The notes beneath the pieces are model-generated. The model searched no databases. It worked only from the letters and a program-made list of their open reading frames with translations, and was not told where the DNA came from. From contig JABWDB010000004.1 in NCBI GenBank assembly GCA_019614645.1, forward strand, positions 21,638,001 to 21,702,000: a stretch of 64,000 bases of DNA, read 5' to 3'. This DNA comes from Stratiolaelaps scimitus. Its lineage: Eukaryota > Arthropoda > Arachnida > Mesostigmata > Laelapidae. Position numbers and translations under genes: made by a program. Below are positions 23,670 to 36,647 of this stretch, piece after piece. The stretch's first letter is position 1; each line of letters begins with the position of its first letter.

Positions 23670-25075
23670 ATTGTCGGAACTGCAATTTCGCAATGCTGAA
23701 GTTCTCGAAAAGGAAAGGATAAACGTATAGGTAACATACAGCATAAAAAACATGACCATAAAAGCCGTGCTAAAAGTTACATGAGCGGCGCAGTGTACAA
23801 ACTGAGGTATTCTATTGAGGGTATCCTATACAGACGCCCATATTACTCGAGATGTACCACCACCCGAACATTGCACCAAAGATTTAATTGTACATAGAAA
23901 AGGTAAGCTGGGAGGCATGGCGGCTAGACCCTTTATTTGTAAAATGGCCTTACAAATTCCGTCTTTCGTCGGGTTGTGCGTTTTTCAATGGGAGTGATGG
24001 TAAAGGAGATGTCCTTCGATACTTTCCGCTATATAAGTATCTTTAATGCAAGGAGAGCAGTGTGGACCGCGCCGGTCTTCTCGATTCGAGAGAGGTCGAG
24101 GCCCCCCAGGATATTCGCGACGAGATCCCTACGGTGCCGACCAAAAGTAGCTCTCTGGGCATCCTGTTGAATGAAATCACCCTTCCGAAGTGTTCCTCTG
24201 AAACCCCCGCCCCAAATTGTTCTGCCATAGTGCAGTTACAGGACGAGTAGAATTTTCTAAACCAGAAGCAGACCATCGAGTGGTATTCCCAAATTCTTAT
24301 GCCGCCAAGGCAATGACCGCATAGCTCCTAGAAGTCGGTCCATTCATGCGGTCTTTCTAGCCAAGTGTGTTCCGGATAGTTAGGCCTAAGCATTTGACAG
24401 TCGAGAACAACGAATATATCGATGATACCTGCTTTGGATGCACAGCGATCGGTTTCGACTGCTACTATTAACGGTACTTTATTTCGGCGTGATCTTCACT
24501 TCTGGACTTCACCAGAGGGCGCTGATTATCTACCTCAAGAATGACGGTGATGGCACCAGTACACACCACAGTCCCTAGGGGAGTGTTGCCATATTGTGCT
24601 CCAAATATAATTGATATATACTAGCAAGGGACCTTAGACGAACTCTGGGCTAAACGTAAACTTTCCGGGCTGAGCCACAGCCAACATTGAACGTCCACGG
24701 TACTGCGGCGGGGTATTCCAGTAGTAACCCGCCTTGAACTTGATATGTGATTTCTTATGTCATAAATAAGACTTAGTCCATTGATCAGGAACTTCTGTCA
24801 GTTTCTTCACGCGGGCATAAATGTGATAAACAATTCATGAGAAATACAGTCGAACGCCTTTGTGACATCCAACTAAGGCTAATTACCCTGTCTTGCATAC
24901 ATGCTTCACTAGTTATGGTCGAATTTGAGGCCAGTCGACACATGTCCATGGCAGTTCGCTGGCTGACCTTTCCTGGAAGTCCCTTGGACTCATTAGTACC
25001 ATACATCGACGGAATCCGTAAATTATTTCACATTACGCAACGACTTTGCCAATTTCGCTAGCAATTGCAGCCGGG
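23670..25075 (-). mobile_element. Decayed second LINE copy of the same or a sister family
   Basis: The low-coordinate end carries the same 3' tail sequence as the first LINE: TCGGAACTGCA, then CAATGCTGAAGTTCTCG at 23678-23708. The order of domains then follows the first copy. AATGCAAGGAGAGCAGT (about 24046) matches the LLAFK region, and the ACC/CGACGGT(G/C)CCGACC block at about 24130 and TTCTGCCATAG at about 24222 match further along the C-terminal domain. TAGGCCTAAGCATTTGACAGT lies at about 24383. A TPLGTV-like motif B sits near 24575, and motif A (LDVTKAFDCISHELF) at about 24828-24872. Frames are broken throughout, and a SINE-like fragment lies within it at 24.66 kb. Motif A here keeps the KAFD that the first copy has lost. 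Confidence 0.82.
24661..24703 (-). mobile_element. SINE-like 3' fragment inside the decayed LINE
   Basis: On the plus strand it reads TTCCGGGCTGAGCCACAGCC then AACATTGAACGTCCACGGTAC, which is the reverse of the SINE 3' body. It is truncated at about 43 bp. No target-site duplication was found. It lies between the motif B and motif A remnants of the LINE, so it probably inserted after the LINE. Confidence 0.72.
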
Positions 25076-28000
25076 GTCTTTCCTGCTAGGTTTATTGAAA
25101 TATAGGGGTGTCATAAGTTTATGCACACCACTGCATATATATGCAATTGGCATTGCAAAAATCTCAAAGTTCTATTGAATAACTATTGAAGTCACAGAGG
25201 TGAGACTACCTCAAAGACCTATACCTCATGTCTGTTACTTGCCGACATATCATGTCCCCGCGATTTTCTACAACGATTTGTCTAATGATCTTGTGCATGT
25301 TTATCCCTAACTGAAAATATGCGTCTTTAAGACTTGTACTCCCTCTTGCCCTGTAATCTACCACAATGGAAAGCGAATCGGCTAACCGTAAGTTTATCGA
25401 ATTCTCACATCTACAATTAAATTATTTTTCTTGTTTAACTTATTTAAGTTATTTATCTACTATGCAGGGGGGTGACCGTGACGTCCAACACAGATAAAAA
25501 CAAATGGCTTGTTTTCGCCATTTCTATGGGAACACTATGGGTCCACTTGATCTGACGGTAACAGTAAAATGATACATGACGAACCCCTCCCTACTTCGGG
25601 ACACGTGTGGCGTTCATCACGACAGTTGTCAAATGCGCCCAATAACCGGGAGAGCCTCAATGCTTCTAAGTGATCCCCAGCTAATGGCCACAGAGATCGA
25701 GCAAGTGGCCGAGAGCAAAGTATTCCCTAGAGACAAAATGCCCTTATTCCTCTGATGGATCTGATTATTCCTCTGAAAAAATCCTTTTAAGCGACCCTCT
25801 GTGTCACTTAATGTGAACCGCCGATGCTTTAGCAGATTCTTGTTCGATCTGCTGTCCGCGACGGCACAGAGCGAAAACAATGGCCAGAACACCTATGTCC
25901 CTCTAGCTCAAACTCGTTTTGACTCTTTGTCCCTGTCGGCGGTGCCATTAGAGTTCCGAGTGGAGTTAAAAACTTTATTGGCGCTAGTTATCCTTCCCTC
26001 CCGGACGCGAATTATCCCTCTTGAGACAGAAATCGATTGAAACTTGGGCATGCATCCCATCACTGATTGATCCGAGACACAATCGGGGAGCGTTCCGAGC
26101 GTCCGAGGCGCAGGGTCAAAACCTCACTCTAATGTCGGTTGGCGTTGTGGTTTCTGCGAGATTGTAAATTGGAGAAACAAACGATTTCGTCCTTGTCGAT
26201 TCCGGCCTCGTTATCGTTGTAGCCTCTCGTGGTCCTGTTGTTCTGCCTTTTCTCAGCTTGCTCCCATTGGTTGCCGTCACTAAATTGCTGGTGCTGTGTC
26301 ACCAGTTCGATCGATCCGTCACCAGCAGAACCAACAAGCGAACGCGGCAGCAGCAACGGTGTGTACAATAAAGCAAGACAGTCGCGCGCGATGTAGCACG
26401 ATTGGTGACGACCGTCCACAAAACCTCAATTAGACCCGTCGAGTTGTGTATGTCGCCAATTTGCGGTTTTATTATAGTCTAGCTTATTGGTCGGCTTGCG
26501 CGAACAGAGTGCCGCTCCGAAATCGATCTCGTATTGAAGTTTTTTAGCGTGCGGTGGAAAGAAAGCGATTGTTAGGTTTCATAACGGTTACATTCGCTGT
26601 GCGTGTTTCTTCTAGGGTGGCTCTTCCCCTCGGTGTTTCGGCAGCAAGGAACGCCCCGTGTTCGTACTGCCCTTGTGAGCGTAGCCGCATGTGAGCCGGC
26701 CTGCATTACTAAGCAACCTGTTATGACACACGACCTAGCGAGTTGTAGCGGCTGTACGATCGTAAATGGCAAATGAGAACAAGGTAGCGGCATCGGATTC
26801 GACAAAGTAACGTCTGCTTAGGCTGTATAGAGAATTAGATTAGACCACTGACTACAACTAGCTAGAATCTGATCGCCGCACCTTGCTCAAGTGTCGGCGT
26901 AATGCACCTCAGCGAGACATTCGAAGCGGGTGTTGTGGCATCGTTCTGAAATGACGCAACTGACATGTACCTAGATATCGTTGAAGTATGTGGGCTTCCC
27001 TTCTAGGGGACAACAGTTAGCAACGCTGGTATAGTGACAGTAAGTCGAGCTGTAGATAATATACATTGAGATTGCGTTATGGCAACAGAACTGTCCGTGG
27101 GGAGCATTTCATATATCTTTGACTGTGTTTGCCTATGCCCTGTTTCCCTCTAGTCAACGCCTTCTTATTCAACCTGTACTTTCACACTTTTGGATCTCCA
27201 ATTGTCTAATTTCAATATCGTAGCATAACTAGTAGGTTTTCTCTAACAATTTGGAACTGTGATACGATCTCTAACCGAGAGATCTAGCAATGCATAAACC
27301 TGCTTTCTAATCTCTATCTCCACCCTGTATTAAACTTTTGCGATTTGCCCACATAAGTAGCCGCCCCATGTCTTCAGCCCAAACAATCCCACAACTGCGA
27401 CGATAAGAGGAAGAATTTCATTGGCGTATGTATATATATATATAACGCTGTAACTATTACGACATAATACTTCTTTCCCTAGATCCTTGCGGAGCAACAG
27501 GCACGGTGAGTAAGGTTAAGTGTCATCACTACCCCGGATGTCTATCCTGCCCTCAATGCACTATCTAGCCATCTCGTTTATTTAATACAAGCCCTCTGCT
27601 GTGCCCACCGCGACTGTCACGCCACCAGCGACGCCGGGGTCGTAGTTAGAAGGTCGGCGCTTCGGCCCTCCCTCCCAGTTCGCTCATCCTCGCTCCACCG
27701 GCGTTTCCACGCTGCTGTCGTCATCGCGACGTCGCCCTAAACCTCCCAACAACCGCCCGAGCGCCCGCCCGTCCTGCCGTGCTGTGTCTTCACAACGACT
27801 TCACCCGCTGTCCATTCGTTCCGAACATCGCCGTCTGTCACAGGGACAGCAACAGCGGCTAATGCCGCGACGGCTGGGAACGAGGCCAATTTTAAGTGCG
27901 TATAATCTTGAATTACTTAGCCGGAGCATGAAGGCAGGGGGAGCATGAGGGCCAGTAGAATGGTATCGCTTACCTCTCTCTCTCCATCTTCTCGTTTCTC

Positions 28001-29255
28001 TGCTTCTTGCGTGGGCTATTCTTCCCACAAGGACTGGCATCTCTTCCTGCCTGCGCCCTCATCCACCTGACCCAATCGTGACATCGACCTGTTTTACCAC
28101 GGTACCCCCCGGGCGGGCCAGCTGGATGGCTCTCTTCCTACTATTGAGGCATCCTCGTTTTCTCAGTGAAGGGGTCGTGGGGCTGCGCAAGGGGGGGGCC
28201 GACCGACTTGGTATGTCATTTCGTATCTACCTACCTCTCTATCTCTCTCCTCGGAGGGACTCCTGAACCTTAAACCTTGTGCTGTCCGTCGAAACGCGTT
28301 CTTTATCGAGGACGTAGCTCGGTTGCTCTTGGCTCTTTGGACAGGGGGCGCGATTGCAACGCTCAGACGGAGCTGGCGCGCGCACCTGAAACCATCTGTA
28401 TCACTAGGAAATATATAAACTAGCAGAGAAATTCGACTGTTGAAGCTCGAGTGAAAAAACAAGGCCAAGATAGAAGAGACGAAGCTCAGAGAATTACCAC
28501 GGTAACCTCCATCATCAGCGACCTTTATCCGACCGTCGACGAAACGGATCCAAATCAGGATCAGCTTGACGAGGGAACGATGACATAGGTATAACACATT
28601 GCTGCGCTCGCATGCCGCCGAAGCAGTCCATGAAATGCTTGAAGGTAATAATATGCCACGTTGAACAATATCATAATCTATCGCATGTCGCGACAGCCAC
28701 CGGTGCAGGTATGCCTTTGGTATCGTTACGGTGTCGAAGTCGAGGCCCAGCGACAGAACTGAAAGAATGCCGCCCCCGGTTCAAGAGGAGGACACACGAA
28801 GACAACGATACGGGCCTATTCGGGAGTTTCGGCCTGGTCGTTGAGGGTAAAACACCGCCGGGGAGACGAGTAGCCGGGGTTGAAGGAATCAACTAGCGCG
28901 TAAGAGGCCATGAGTGGGCCTTAATCGTTGCACGTGTTTCGTTGTAATAAAGAATTGAAATTCAAATTCGTTCCAAGCTGGTAGGCAAACAGCCAGCCGT
29001 GAACAGGGACAGATGCAGGGATGAGGCTAGTTGTCAATGGAGGGCGATTGGGCGTGTGCGAAAGCTTGGTGACGAGTTTTCAAGCGAGTCGGATGGTATG
29101 ATCGGTGAAGAGCAACCTGTGCTGAGGGCCTGAGCTCGTCTATGTATCGTAACTATCTATCGGAGCGTTTGAGCAAAGTAGGAGAAATTAAATTTTGTCC
29201 ATTGCCTGTATATTTGAACGAACTGGAAGCGTCCAACTGTGTAAGTGGTTCAAGC
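25076..29255. other. Gene-poor spacer
   Basis: Nothing was recognised. A short (AT)n tract lies at about 27429-27444, a GC-rich stretch at 27600-27830 and a run of eight G at 28191-28198. Open frames here are under 145 codons and lack motifs. Confidence 0.5.
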
Positions 29256-29319
29256 ACAGTGGTAATTACGACGAGGCCGTTCAATATACAGTGGTAATTA
29301 AGACAAAGCCGTTCAAGAA
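29256..29319. repeat. 32-bp tandem duplication
   Basis: Two adjacent 32-bp units both begin ACAGTGGTAATTA and both contain GCCGTTCAA, with a few mismatches between them. Location is outside any gene. Confidence 0.85.
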
Positions 29320-30465
29320 ACGATTTCAGCCCCCAAAATACGAAGAATTTCTGTTTGTATGATGTGTGTGTGTGGGTGTGTGGTTTGAATCAGGATCGAT
29401 ATGTTGGCTCATTGCGTTTTTCCGGACAGACCGCATCTATTCTTCTCGATTGCATAGAAATAACGTGATAGACAGATTAGATCCATAATATAGATGTAAC
29501 GTTGACGCTTGTCTCACAGGGAAGGCCATATGAGGTGGATCGAAGGCAAATGCCGTGCTAAGGAATAAAACAGTATAAATCAATGAATGGTGGGCTGTAC
29601 AGGCACTCGTATTTACAATACCTGACAATGAATATATATATGTATATATATATGAAGAGCGGCACGACTTCCCGCGTGTGGTCCACAACAACTGGTACAT
29701 ATGCGAATGGACAAGCAAAACAAAAAGAAAATACCGCCAGTCACTGTTAACTGGCCGCAATAGTCAGCTTGTTACCGTGGGTTCTAACTACTACTTTTTT
29801 TTTAAAGCACGTCTCGAGCCGTCTGGAGATTGTTCGGGGCGAATCAGAGCCCACTAATCAAATAAGCCCCGCGTCGGATTCAACAGGAAATGCATGAATA
29901 GCAATGTCGACGTCGTATACCAAGAACGGGTGGCACAGGGCTTGGCAGTGGATAGAACGGAGGCTATCCAATAATTCGGAGGCATTCGCCAGAGAGGTAT
30001 GCAGTGCCGAGGGCTGCATACCACAACGAGGATCTTCTGTCGAAGGGATTGACAATGAATTGAGATAGGATGAATTCGAGCGTTGTCAACTGATATCAGC
30101 GATTCCTCACATGGCTGGCCAAAGTGCCATGCTACCACCAGATGTGAGCATTTAGTCTCACCCCAATATGCGATCTAATAGTGAGGAAAAAGATCTGGAC
30201 GTTCTTCTCCCAAAGCACCTGTATGGTTCTGCCTCGTTCAATGACATCGTGTGCGGTGCCTCAGCGCAACTGGGCCGTGACTCAGTTGAAGTGGAATGCT
30301 GTCTCGTATTGAAGCCATTCGTCGATACATCGCTTACAACTATGAACTTTCGTATTCTATGCTCAGTCAGCACATTACACATATGACTAAATAATGTAAT
30401 GAAACTGAAATAGATTATAAAACGTTGTAACAAACGTTTAGTCAATGGTCTCAGTGCCTGTCTTG

Positions 30466-30497
<32 letters not shown>

Positions 30498-33400
30498 CTA
30501 GCACACCCGAATTGGTCTTCCCGTGATCCTAACAGAAATGGCTATCACCCGGTCGTTCAATACGGTCCCGCGTTTCTCCGCTCTCATTAACCTCTCACCT
30601 TGTCCACACTTCAGATATCTGGAGCGTACTCCATCCGCCTCTGTGTGGCTTCTACCGATCACGCCCTATCCACGCCCCCTCCCTTCTTCCCTACCTGATC
30701 TGCTAAGCTCTCCCCCTGCTAAACTCACTGCTTGGAATGCTTGATTCCCCTATGGAACGCAACCGGAGTTGAGCCTCGGACTGAGCCGGGACCCACTTCG
30801 TGTCGCTGTAGCTCCAGGGTGCTGCTCATTCAGGCATCCTCCTGGACCTGCGTTGGATACGGCTGGTGGGGATGTCACGGATAGTCGAGCGCAAGTCATA
30901 ATAATGGTTTGGGTCTGCTGGCAGCCCCGCCTGCCGAGCACCGTCTGAACACCGGGGAGGGTATGGATAGCGACGGATGCGCAATGGATGACAGGCAGCT
31001 CGTTCCGGGGATCTGCACCACCCTCGAATCCCAATCCCCCGCTTCTCCAACCCCAGCATGGGGTAATAACGATATTCCTTGTAGCTTGTAGGCTTGTCCT
31101 CGTCGTCGTCCTTTGCAGGGCAGCGCCCGACTCTCAACCACTAACACCCTATATGTCTGCCCAACCTTTCCGAGCCTTGACTTGCTTTGCCTCGCCGCCG
31201 CAGTAGCTAGGCCGGCCCACCTAGCGCGCTCGTTCGTCTCAAGTGTTTTAGCGTGAGAAACGATCTAGATCCCTCGAGCATGAGTGCTGTTTAGGAAGTG
31301 TTGAATGTTCTGATGCGGCCTGGCAGACCAGCTGACCCGGCATATGGCCAATTTCAACTAGTTATCATGTACGGCAATGTCCTACGGGGATACTATACGA
31401 TCATAGTAGTAATCCTATTGTAGTTGTCGTAGTCATCGTATTGTAATTGCAATAGTAATTTGCTATCGTAATTAGCTAAAGAATGACAAACGACATCGAC
31501 AAGCATCGAGAATTCGAAAGTACTTCGAAACAGAGACGTTCTGTGTACAGCCGCGCAACGGCTGTTTTTGGCCGACGAGGGGATATATCCGAGATATTTG
31601 ATTAAGAAGCATCTCGTATGAGACATTTGATTAAGCGTCAATGAGTATCGGTCGATCGGAACTGGCCTTCGGCACACAACCAGTTAGCAGCGATTGAGGT
31701 TGTTCTCCGTCTAATTACGACCATAACTCCATAGAGCACTGTAATTAGCCTGACACTACCCGTTCGTGAGCACGCCGTCTACCTCGATTTTGTGACACCT
31801 GATGTCGTCGAGGTTGGTGATTCTGTTCAGTGATGGGGTGTGCATGTGTGTCCATGTCTATCTATTACGGAACTCAGATGCAAATGATGTCACATTTATC
31901 CTCGACACCGAAACAACGATACATGTAGCTTTATCACGTGTCCTTGTTTTGCTCGTTCGACTACCCCCCTCCCCACCCCACACACAGCCCTCTCTATCTC
32001 ACAATATCCCTTCATTGATGCGCTCAATCGTTGGTATTTCGATTTCGCCGTTCGTCCACTCTGCTCAATCGCTAATCCATTCAAATCAAGCCTCCCATGT
32101 CCCCATCGACCTTGGTCGTTTGCATCGCAGGTGAATTCATGTGGGGAGTACAAGGTTCGCGTAGATAGCGAGGCGTCCATGCGCAACTATGCAGCAACTA
32201 TCCGCAACTGCTTGTTTGCTGCGAAAATTGCTTACATATGGGACATACCGGGTGATGCGAATTATGTCAAAGTGATGAAATATCGCGCTGATAATCATAC
32301 GGTTCTATGAGTTACAGTGTCATGAGCAGTAAGGGTACACTGGACTGTGTTCGAGGGGTCGGGAACAATTCCGTGAAAATATTAGAAAGGTCACTGTGCA
32401 GCATATCCGCACGTGGATTTGTGCTGCATCTGCAAAGTATAACAACAGCACGTACAGCCTGGCCACTTTCGAATCACCCTGTATTCTAATGTCCGAGTCG
32501 AACAGGATCATCGGATTATCTCCACTTCAGGAGGCGTCACTGTGCTAGCAATGGACGTGCTATTCAAATATTGGATGGGTGACCCGATCGTTGGCTAGTT
32601 AAACATTATCTATTGAACATTCGTCGGACACAGACTTGTTTTTGAGATGGTGGCTTCTTTCCGGGAAGTCATTCGCCATCCCGATAGTGCCCCTGGGTAT
32701 AATCTCCACATCAGTGGGTAGCCGGAACGTAAAAATCAGATAAATCCTGACATGAATAACCATTTCAGTAATTCCAGAAACGATTTCAAATGCAACCCTA
32801 ACAGGATTCTCTTGGGTGGTGCTATTGCCTACAGACACAACCCTGGCAGTATTTGGTGAAACTCACCGAGTCACGTGCGATAAAGGCCAACTCGTTTGTA
32901 TTCGCTGCACAGCTGTTTAGTCGGTGCATGGGCTTTTACGAAAGTATATATCGCTTGAGACAACTGGGAAGATGAAAAATTCAATGGGTCAATCAACTCA
33001 GCAAACAACTGATATTTTTTGATGTAAAATATTTCTACAAAATCACACGGCTCCACCTAATTATCCGAGTCGTTGAGGATAACAGGGATCAAGTGCCAAC
33101 AACACTGAACTGACACTGAACTGAATTTCGTTAAACTTAAGCGTACTTTAGTAGTGTTCACTTACTAGACGTTCCAAATTAATGAAGGGTATCACGGACA
33201 CTCGAATATCTCTTTCGTCTTGCAAAACGACACAGATTTGCCCTCATGCCGTTCACACTCAGCAAGCAACTAGCAATCTACATCTAATTTTCGTCTACAA
33301 GTTCTTCGATGGCTTTCGATTCCTGTGCGTGCACAACTGAGCGCACGGAAACGCACGGTCACATTCTAATAAGACTCAGATTGTAATCCACTTATATGTT

Positions 33401-36400
33401 CGTACCCTCAACGGTCTAATCGCGCTATCTAATCCTCAATAATCCCGTAAGCGATATAAAACTGACGATGTCAATAGGAGCTCGCATTTCGGCGATTTCA
33501 TCTTATCGTCTGCCATACAGTAGCTGATTACGGTCAGCTGCAATGATCATCCCACAGCGCTCCGTAATATGTAAGAGACACTCGAAAATCGCGACAAAAG
33601 TCTCTTCGTTTCCAAACCTCTGACACGCGTTCATCCTGACAATGTCACGTGACGCGCGGAGTTCGTTCAGAAACCCGAGAGAAATCACAGAGACAAAGAT
33701 CAGGTAGGGTCGTGTGTCGAGAGGAGCGAGCTCGTTGAGGCGAGCTGAGAACAAGCGGTGTGCCAATTTGCAAGGATCAGTCAAACCGCCGATCTCTCGT
33801 GAACTGCAAGAGTCACCGGAGCCTGCTCAATGACATGGGTTGACCCATCGGCACGACGGGCTGGCTGGCTAGCTAGCTGCTAGCTGAGCTATTCAGTTTG
33901 GCTGTGGGCGTCTTTTCCAGCGCAGCGGAACACCCATGGGTGCCCATAGAACTCTTTGATCAGACCTTATCCTTAATTAATTAATAACTGCTCTCGGACG
34001 CGTGGCCCGGACGTAACAGTTGTTGAGCTAAAAAGCAACAGTTTGATGCAATTGATTTTCAGGGTTTCGTCCCGTTGTTGCTCGCACAGGCGTGAACAAC
34101 TCGATATGCGTTCGACCTTCGTCGGCCGAGTCATGAATGAGCTTTGAATCAATAAATAGCTCCTTTACAAAGAGTAGACATTAATACAAAAGATGGCCTG
34201 AGGCGAAGCTTTTCATTTTCGACCCATTGCGGACGTACCTATAGTCGAATCAGCAAGCTTAAATAATATGAGAGAGAATTTCAGACGTGTAATTAGTTTT
34301 GGAGATTCTGTGCGCATGTACCATGTATACGCGTAATAAGCTTTGTGCGAGTTTTAGTATAGGACTTTCCACCGAAATTTGTGTGAGCTACAAAGGATAA
34401 GTTTCCCCCTATATATATATATATATATATATATATTGGGGCAACATATCTTAAAAATATTTTGACTTAAGTTTTAACAGTTAAAGTAGTCTTGCTCAAA
34501 ATGCTCAATTAGCAAAATGTTCAAATCTTACGGGGCTTAGCTATTCAATTTAGTTCCATACATTTTAGTTTCAAGAGTTGACGTAAAAGTAAACATTTTA
34601 TTGCGCTCTTATGTGCAAGTTCTCCATATGTGACGTCGCGAGACTCGAACCTGGGGTTGATCGAATGAGAAAATATTTACATACCCATCGTGTATATATA
34701 TATATGTGCAAAGCTTCTAACTCAATATTAGTACCCTTGGAATACTTCCTGACGTACAGAATGATGTGAGTTACTCAATATATATATAAAGGAAGTCTAT
34801 TATGTCATTTACCTTTGCATGTGAGTTCCGAGAGCCTATCACGTGCCGCTTGTCAGTTCCAAATACTGTTCTAATTTTTAACCATCCGCCAGAACGGCGT
34901 CCAACAAAAGTGGGACGAGACAATCGTTGACTGCTATCTCTGGTTTCCCGCCCCGAATAACTGAGACCTCCGAGTCACCTTAGACATATCGTACGCGTCA
35001 TCATCTCAGCCTAAAAGCTTGGCCACACATTTCGAGAAAAAATAATGCCTCATATCAGTATAAATCGTATACAATATATGAACAGTTTCAGGAAACCGAA
35101 ACACGTTCAGTGCCGTCATATTTGTTGAACGTCAGCACTGCCCGAGTGGTCGTACTGCCGGCGTAGTGAGTGGTCATTCACTCGGGCTCATCGTCGAGTC
35201 ATTGTGTCGGCAACGCCAAACACAAACTCGACTGCGATTTATCCAACACAATGTCGAATGTAATTCGAAAGCCCTCAAGCCGATTAGAGCTGCGAGCCGA
35301 TCGATCGCCCACCGCGACACAGAGCTAGTTCGGCTCGGGATTATCCGGCGGGTTGGTGTTCCCGCTGGCGAGGTTCGTTCTTCAGCAGTCTACAACGCAC
35401 AGATGACGGTGAGCTACTCTGCGGCGACACCAGCCGGGCCAGCCACGAGTGGACAGCTCGGCTCGCCGTCAAACGAGCCGTTGACGATCGTGCATAGCCG
35501 ACGGAATTGAGCCGACATTCTTGCAATCACAGCGGAGATTGTTATTGTGCGTTGGCGGTGCGTGTACTTCGGCGGTGGCGGGCCGGCACTGTCGTGCATG
35601 AAGCAATGGGTATGAGACAAAGTCGATAGGCGCATAGTAATAATAATAATAATAATAGTAATAATCATAATACCTGTTAGAGAGTGATAGGAGAAGTCTG
35701 AAGCTGAGAAGTGTGCCCGGAGTGATGCCGGGACTAAGAGATGGTGGAGACAGCGGGTGAATCGCAGACACCCATTCGTAAGCGAGATAGCTGGCGGACG
35801 GCCGTCAGCCGTCAAAATTCGCTGCCGATATGTTGGCTTTTCGAGGAAATCCAATTTTGAGATGAGCTTCTTCGTCTCTCTGATCCACTTGGAGCGGGGA
35901 ACGCGACAACGCGTTTTTTTTTGTTCGTTTTCAAAATGCACTGGACCATGGACAAGAGCATTAGAGGCAGCGTATCCTGTGTGAGGAAAAACAGATATCA
36001 GTATAGAGATGTATAAAGCAACATGTACGAAGGGCTGAACGACATCAAACTGGCGAGCCGACAGGCAGACGCTTAAAGAAGCATGGGGTTCGCGAGCCGG
36101 TTCGATTACCCTCGGCTACCTGCGGGCGGCGGCGGCGGTGGTGGCGGCAGCGGCTATTTCTATGCCAGATTTTTATAATGATATAATAGTCGTTCATCAG
36201 AGGCATACATCATATGTCGGCAAAGGAGAAAATCCTTTGGGAAGGGACATAATAACTTCGGCGGTGGTATTCATGTTGTGCAGTAGAGTTATTGCCTTGT
36301 TGGTGTTATTCGAAGGCAGCGTATCGATCATGACGCTCCTTGATGGCTGGGTGGCCATTGAGGAATAAAGGGGTGAACGGTGTGCTAAAGCTAGTGGCGT

Positions 36401-36425
36401 CCACTCGAAGAAAAATAACTTAGTA
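29320..36425. other. Gene-poor spacer
   Basis: No gene was recognised. (AT)n tracts lie at about 29632-29653, 30466-30493 and 34410-34436, and an imperfect (TAA)n tract at about 35636-35660. A pair of overlapping frames near 29854-30445 was considered as a transposase remnant and not supported. Confidence 0.5.
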
Positions 36426-36426
36426 A

Positions 36427-36457
<31 letters not shown>

Positions 36458-36612
36458 GTATAATCGAAACCGAAACGAAGTTTCGTAAACATTTACCGGT
36501 AATGTGCATACTGGGTGGACGGAAAGTCAATATCACGCAATATATATATATATATACATTCATAGATACATCTGTATATATATATATATATATATATACA
36601 TTCATAGATACA

Positions 36613-36646
<34 letters not shown>
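36426..36646. repeat. AT-rich cluster with a 42-bp minisatellite
   Basis: After an (AT)n tract at 36426-36458, the unit ACATTCATAGATACATCTG plus an AT run is repeated with a period of 42 bp (36556 and 36598), ending in a third AT run at about 36646. Confidence 0.85.

Positions 36647-36647
<1 letters not shown>

Noticed and set aside
29854..30445. DNARIH peptide suggesting a DDE transposase
   Set aside because: The downstream residues do not follow the usual pattern of such enzymes (no LPPYSPDLNPIE-like block), and no terminal inverted repeats were seen.
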